A stretch of DNA of 64,000 nucleotides from Nitratireductor soli (GTDB taxonomy: Bacteria; Pseudomonadota; Alphaproteobacteria; Rhizobiales; Rhizobiaceae). The DNA lies in contig NZ_LFVY01000005.1 in NCBI RefSeq assembly GCF_001050155.1, positions 124,001-188,000 on the forward strand, written 5' to 3'. A program made the translations under genes and the position numbers. The notes under the pieces are model-generated. The model made no database searches, was not told the DNA's origin, and saw only the letters and a program-made list of their open reading frames with translations. Shown here piece by piece: positions 60,647 to 64,000 of the stretch (positions within the stretch are counted from its first letter, which is position 1; the number at the start of each line of letters is the position of its first letter).

Positions 60647-61087
60647 TCAAAGCAAGCCGAGTTCGGTCAGTTCGCGGCGCAGTTCCGGCGGCATCCGCGC
60701 GCTCTCGGAACCCGACGCCATGTCGGCCGGCGCGTCCTTCCGCTCCAGATAGCGCCAGCCCTGAAACGGCCGGCGCGGCTGGAACTCGGTGCGCACCACT
60801 TTCGGCTCCAGAACCAGGTGGCAGCGCGAAATTCCTTCGCCATCGCGGAAGGGACGGATTTCCAGCAGCCGCTGGCGGCATTGCACGATGCCCTTGATGA
60901 CCCAGTAGAGCGAGCCCTCGCCCGTCAGGTCCTCGACGCGCTTGGGCACCATGCGCGTGGTGTGGAAATGCTCCGGCGGCTCGCCGCGCGCTTCCTTCTC
61001 GCGCAGGCGGCGGCCGATCCATTCCTCCAGATGCTCGACGCTTTCGCAGCCGACGCAGAGTTTTATCAGGTTCAGGGCCATGGCCAT
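60647..61087 (-). CDS. DUF1489 family protein
   Basis: A 146-aa protein of a conserved alphaproteobacterial family without known function. It begins MAMALNLIKLCVGCESVEHLEEWI, with VPKRVEDLTGEGSLYWVIKG and EPKVVRTEFQPRRPFQGWRYLERKDAP as family blocks. No signal peptide or membrane segment. The first ATG (61087) or the second (61081) may be used. It is 73 bp downstream of sdaA and 65 bp upstream of the VWA gene, all on one strand. Confidence 0.85.
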   Translation of the reverse strand: MAMALNLIKLCVGCESVEHLEEWIGRRLREKEARGEPPEHFHTTRMVPKRVEDLTGEGSLYWVIKGIVQCRQRLLEIRPFRDGEGISRCHLVLEPKVVRTEFQPRRPFQGWRYLERKDAPADMASGSESARMPPELRRELTELGLL

Positions 61088-61160
61088 GGCCGAATGTCCG
61101 ACGAGCGGCGGCGCGGGTCAAGCATGCCGTGCTGTTCTCTCCACAGGCCGGGTGCCGCGG

Positions 61161-62561
61161 TCAGCACTCCACCACATTGACCGCCAGGCCGCCAAGGCTC
61201 GTTTCCTTGTAGCGCTCGTTCATGTCGGCGCCGGTCTGGCGCATGGTCTCGATCGCCGCGTCGAGGGAGACGAAATGCTTGCCGTCGCCCTTGACCGCCA
61301 GCGAGGCGGCGGTGACCGCCTTGACCGAGCCCAGCGCGTTGCGCTCGATGCACGGCACCTGCACCAGGCCGGCGACCGGGTCGCAGGTCATGCCGAGATG
61401 ATGTTCCAGGGCGATCTCGGCGGCGTTCTCCACCTGTTCGGGGTTGCCGCCCATGACGGCGGCAAGGCCGGCGGCGGCCATCGCCGAGGCGGAACCGACC
61501 TCGCCCTGGCAGCCGACTTCGGCGCCGGAGATGGAGGCATTGTGCTTGACGATGCCGCCGATGGCCGCCGCCGTCAGCAGGAAATCGTGAATGCCGCGCC
61601 GGTCGGCGTCGACATGGAATTTCTGCCAGTATTTCAACACGGCCGGCACGACGCCCGCCGCGCCGTTGGTCGGCGCCGTGACGACGCGGCCGCCGCCGGC
61701 ATTCTCCTCGTTGACGGCCATGGCGTAGACGGCAAGCCAGTCATTGGCGGCCAGCGGATTGGGGCGGTTCTGCCGCCAGTCCTCGTCGAGCCGTTCATGC
61801 AGATGGCGGGCGCGGCGGCGCACTTTCAGGCCGCCCGGCATGATGCCGTCCTGCGACAGCCCACGCTCGATGCAATTGTTCATCGCCTCCCAGATGCGGT
61901 CGAGCCCGGCATCAAGCTCGCCGCGCGTCATGTGCGCCTCTTCGTTGGCGCGCTTCATCTCGGCGATGGACAGGCCGCTTTCAGCCGCCATGGCGAGCAT
62001 GGAAGCCGCATTGTTGAAGGGATAGGGAACATCGCTGGGCGCCTGCTCTTTGCCCTTGGCCTTGAGGCTCTGCAATTCCTCCTCGGAGACGACGAAGCCG
62101 CCGCCGACCGAATAATAGATGCGCCGCAGCAGCAAGCGGTCGTCCGCGTCGAAGGCGTTGAAGGCCATGCCGTTGGCGTGACCCGGCAGCGGCGTCTTCT
62201 TGTCGAGCACCAGATCCTTGTCGGGATCGAAGGCATAGGCCGGATGGCCGTCCGGGTGGACTTTCCGCTCATTGCGGATCGTCTCGATCAACGCGTCCAT
62301 ACGGTCGGGGTCGACGGTCAGCGGGTTGAAGCCGGCCAGGCCCAGAATGACCGCCCGGTCGGTTCCGTGGCCGATGCCGGTGTAGGCGAGCGAACCGTGC
62401 AGGCTGACCGCGAGCCGCGCCACACGGGCACCCGCCGGGCGCGGCCAGTCATCGCCGGCGATCTCGGCCAGGAAGCGCTCGCCGGCCGTCATCGGCCCCA
62501 TCGTGTGGGAACTCGACGGACCGATGCCGATCTTGAACAGGTCGAATACGGACAGAAACAT
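61161..62561 (-). CDS. sdaA: L-serine ammonia-lyase (iron-sulfur type)
   Basis: Deaminates L-serine to pyruvate and ammonia with a [4Fe-4S] cluster. It is 466 aa, with the beta-domain at the N-terminus ([23 protein letters not shown]) fused to the alpha-domain. Candidate cluster Cys are in [14 protein letters not shown] and [21 protein letters not shown] 62561 starts [12 protein letters not shown]; a longer frame to 62660 has a non-conserved N-terminus. It leads the DUF1489-VWA-J group but has no obvious functional link. Confidence 0.97.
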   Translation of the reverse strand: MFLSVFDLFKIGIGPSSSHTMGPMTAGERFLAEIAGDDWPRPAGARVARLAVSLHGSLAYTGIGHGTDRAVILGLAGFNPLTVDPDRMDALIETIRNERKVHPDGHPAYAFDPDKDLVLDKKTPLPGHANGMAFNAFDADDRLLLRRIYYSVGGGFVVSEEELQSLKAKGKEQAPSDVPYPFNNAASMLAMAAESGLSIAEMKRANEEAHMTRGELDAGLDRIWEAMNNCIERGLSQDGIMPGGLKVRRRARHLHERLDEDWRQNRPNPLAANDWLAVYAMAVNEENAGGGRVVTAPTNGAAGVVPAVLKYWQKFHVDADRRGIHDFLLTAAAIGGIVKHNASISGAEVGCQGEVGSASAMAAAGLAAVMGGNPEQVENAAEIALEHHLGMTCDPVAGLVQVPCIERNALGSVKAVTAASLAVKGDGKHFVSLDAAIETMRQTGADMNERYKETSLGGLAVNVVEC

Positions 62562-62702
62562 CAGCGAAGGCCCCAAATACGTGGAGAAGTCGTGCGCAGA
62601 AGGCATCAGATCGGCGATCGGCCCCGCAGGCGGGCTGCCCGGCGGCGGTTCACGGCGCAATCGCGACAGGCAGTGATTTAGGTCATTTCACCGCATAAGC
62701 AA

Positions 62703-62731
62703 AGGGGCGCGGCACAGGCGCCACGCCCCTT
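62703..62731 (-). terminator. Hairpin downstream of the 43-aa gene
   Basis: AGGGGCG-C-GGC and GCC-A-CGCCCCT form a long G/C stem with one mismatch around an ACAGG-type loop. In the minus direction it is followed by TTGCTTA, a weak U-rich end. It sits between the small ORF at 62769 and the sdaA start region. Confidence 0.5.
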
Positions 62732-62768
62732 CCAATAGATGAAACCGATGTCTCGCGGTCTTGGCCGG

Positions 62769-62900
62769 TCAACCCGCCGCCGCGACGACCGCAGCCGTCT
62801 CGGCGCCAATAAAAAGCCATGCCAGAAAGATGATTCCCGCAAGCCCGATCGCTGCTTTGGCGGCAACGCCCCAGCAGGATCTCTCAACGCTATCGTCCAT
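62769..62900 (-). CDS. Small 43-aa single-pass membrane protein
   Basis: ATG at 62900 opens a 43-codon frame with stop at 62769-62771. The protein is MDDSVERSCWGVAAKAAIGL, then a hydrophobic helix (AGIIFLAWLFIGA) and a small Ala/Val-rich end. A GACGGGAT-type ribosome-binding site lies 4-5 nt upstream. No family is recognised. It is flanked by sdaA and the YdcF gene in a 607-bp space (62562-63168) that otherwise shows only a hairpin terminator and no other supported gene; a longer 131-codon frame in another register looks spurious. Confidence 0.5.
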   Translation of the reverse strand: MDDSVERSCWGVAAKAAIGLAGIIFLAWLFIGAETAAVVAAAG

Positions 62901-63168
62901 GCATATCCCGTCTTTTTATCAAGTCGCTTGTGATTCGGGTTGATCCCGAACGCTTGACCCGTGACGGCGGGAGATACTCCCTGGGCACGCGTTCCGCAAG
63001 TCAAAAACGGCAAAATGACGACCGGATAACCGTTACGAAACAGCACAAAACAAGGGTTTTTCCATGTTATCAAGCACTTGCCGAGGGAAAGGAATTATCA
63101 ACAGATGTGGCGAAAATGGGAACCAGTTTGCTGCAATGCAGCATCACCGGCATCCCACCTGCCGAGAC

Positions 63169-63978
63169 TCACCTGTCGGCCTGCTCGGGCAGTGGCAGGA
63201 AAGCATCGGTGCGGCCGGCGAAGTAATAAGCGGCGAGACCGATCCATTCGCGAATCCCGACCGACACATTGCGCAGGGAATCGAGCGCGTTGTCCTCGGC
63301 CAGGCCCGGCCGCTCCGTGCCCGCCGTCTTGTAGTCGACCGGCCAGGCGATGGCTGGGAAGCCCGCCTTGCGAAACGCGCCCATGGCACGCGGCATGTGA
63401 AAGGCCGAGGTGACGAGCAGCCAGGTTTCACCGGCCTGCGGCTTGATCATCCGCGTTGAAAAGACCGCATTCTCGAACGTGTCGCGCGAACGGTTCTCTA
63501 GAATCAGGCGGGCCGGATCGACGCCGAGCGCCGCGAGAAGGCGCGGTGCGGTGTCGGCGTCGCCCTCGCCTGCCAGGAAGACCGCTCCCTGCCCGCCGGA
63601 AATCAGGATTCGGGCATCGGGGTAGCGGCGCGCCAGGATCGCCGTCTCGACGAAACGGTCGCCGCTGGCGTTCAACTCATGGCCGCCGCGCGCCAAATTG
63701 ATCGAGCCTTCCAGTCCACCGCCCAGCACGACGATGCCGTCGATGCTCTGCGGCGCGGGGTCCGGCTTCTGGAACCGCTCCTCGAGCGGCACCAACAGCA
63801 GGGCGCCGAGCGTCGTCCAACCCGACAGGAACAGGACGAGGAAGGACAGGCCGCCCGCCGTCAGCGACAGGCGGCGCCATCCGACGAAGGCGAGCAGAAG
63901 GGAGATGGCGATAAGCAACATCGCCAGTCCGAGCGGCTGCAGGAAAAGCCAGCCGACGGCGGAAACCAGATGGAACAT
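63169..63978 (-). CDS. YdcF-family (DUF218) membrane protein
   Basis: A 269-aa protein with two N-terminal membrane helices (about residues 5-30 and 37-63) and a periplasm-facing or cytoplasmic DUF218 domain. The domain has IVVLGGGLEGSINLARGG at its start, LISGGQGAVFL and WLLVTSAFHMPRAMGAFRKAG as family signatures. Members such as SanA/ElyC act in envelope polysaccharide or peptidoglycan homeostasis; the exact role here is unknown. The start at 63978 is followed by 22 bp before the window edge. Confidence 0.9.
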   Translation of the reverse strand: MFHLVSAVGWLFLQPLGLAMLLIAISLLLAFVGWRRLSLTAGGLSFLVLFLSGWTTLGALLLVPLEERFQKPDPAPQSIDGIVVLGGGLEGSINLARGGHELNASGDRFVETAILARRYPDARILISGGQGAVFLAGEGDADTAPRLLAALGVDPARLILENRSRDTFENAVFSTRMIKPQAGETWLLVTSAFHMPRAMGAFRKAGFPAIAWPVDYKTAGTERPGLAEDNALDSLRNVSVGIREWIGLAAYYFAGRTDAFLPLPEQADR

Positions 63979-64000
63979 TGCGCGGCTACCTCCATTTGCG

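Noticed and set aside
62678-63073. A 131-codon minus-strand frame between sdaA and the YdcF gene
   Set aside because: Low-complexity, Arg-rich C-terminal half, no ribosome-binding site. The 43-aa frame in another register has better start signals.

Overview
The window is a contiguous, high-GC piece of chromosome from an alphaproteobacterium of the order Hyphomicrobiales, most like the Mesorhizobium/Phyllobacteriaceae branch. The evidence is gene content (a rhizobial-type glycerol ABC operon, EipB, GTTC-N7-GTTC LexA boxes, LpxI in place of LpxH) and several intergenic repeat families of the kind common in rhizobia. Almost everything is core chromosome. No prophage, integrase, CRISPR array, rRNA operon or intact insertion sequence was seen. 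Most genes lie on the minus strand.

Layout. 1-3.4 kb: glmS (cut by the window edge), glmU and ccdA. 3.6-5.3 kb: tRNA-Lys with a clear promoter, a BASS-family transporter and a small exported NTF2-like protein. 5.3-15.6 kb: the glycerol regulon (order of transcription glpR, glpD, glpS, glpT, glpP, glpQ, glpU, glpV, then glpK), with ATGA overlaps inside the transporter operon and GlpR-like operator half-sites. 15.7-20 kb: a four-gene unit of circularly permuted ATP-grasp, alpha-E protein, transglutaminase-like protein and Anbu proteasome-like peptidase, with a 345-bp MITE-like element between the second and third genes. 20.1-24.3 kb: coaD, two cyclophilins, queA, tgt. 24.3-29.9 kb: a LysE-type exporter, a 44-aa membrane protein, gyrA, a MarC-type protein and lexA. 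30-34 kb: a ComEC-like protein divergent from gltX. 34.2-35.5 kb: gltA. 35.5-49 kb: the envelope and translation operon, transcribed rpsB, tsf, pyrH, frr, uppS, cdsA, rseP, bamA, lpxD, fabZ, lpxA, lpxI, lpxB. 49-53 kb: eipB, then a RidA-like protein, a glycerophosphodiesterase, an acyltransferase and a HIT protein. 53.2-57.3 kb: azlCD and clpS-clpA. 57.7-64 kb: a D-Ala-D-Ala carboxypeptidase with SPOR domain, a J-domain/VWA/DUF1489 group, sdaA, a 43-aa membrane protein and a YdcF-like protein.

How it works together. The glp block imports glycerol across the inner membrane, phosphorylates it and oxidises glycerol-3-phosphate, under a DeoR-type repressor. Its two ATPases carry complementary losses of ATPase motifs, which predicts one competent and one degenerate nucleotide site. 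The ATP-grasp/alpha-E/transglutaminase/Anbu unit looks like a peptide-ligating and peptide-cleaving system whose product is unknown. The rpsB-to-lpxB block couples translation factors, isoprenoid and phospholipid precursors, outer-membrane protein assembly and lipid A synthesis.

The non-coding DNA is rich in palindromic repeats: a modular three-hairpin element (two copies), a 115-120 bp two-hairpin element (two diverged copies), a RIME-like pair, a 33-bp inverted pair and the MITE-like element. Many begin and end in CTAG or CTATAG and sit directly against stop codons.
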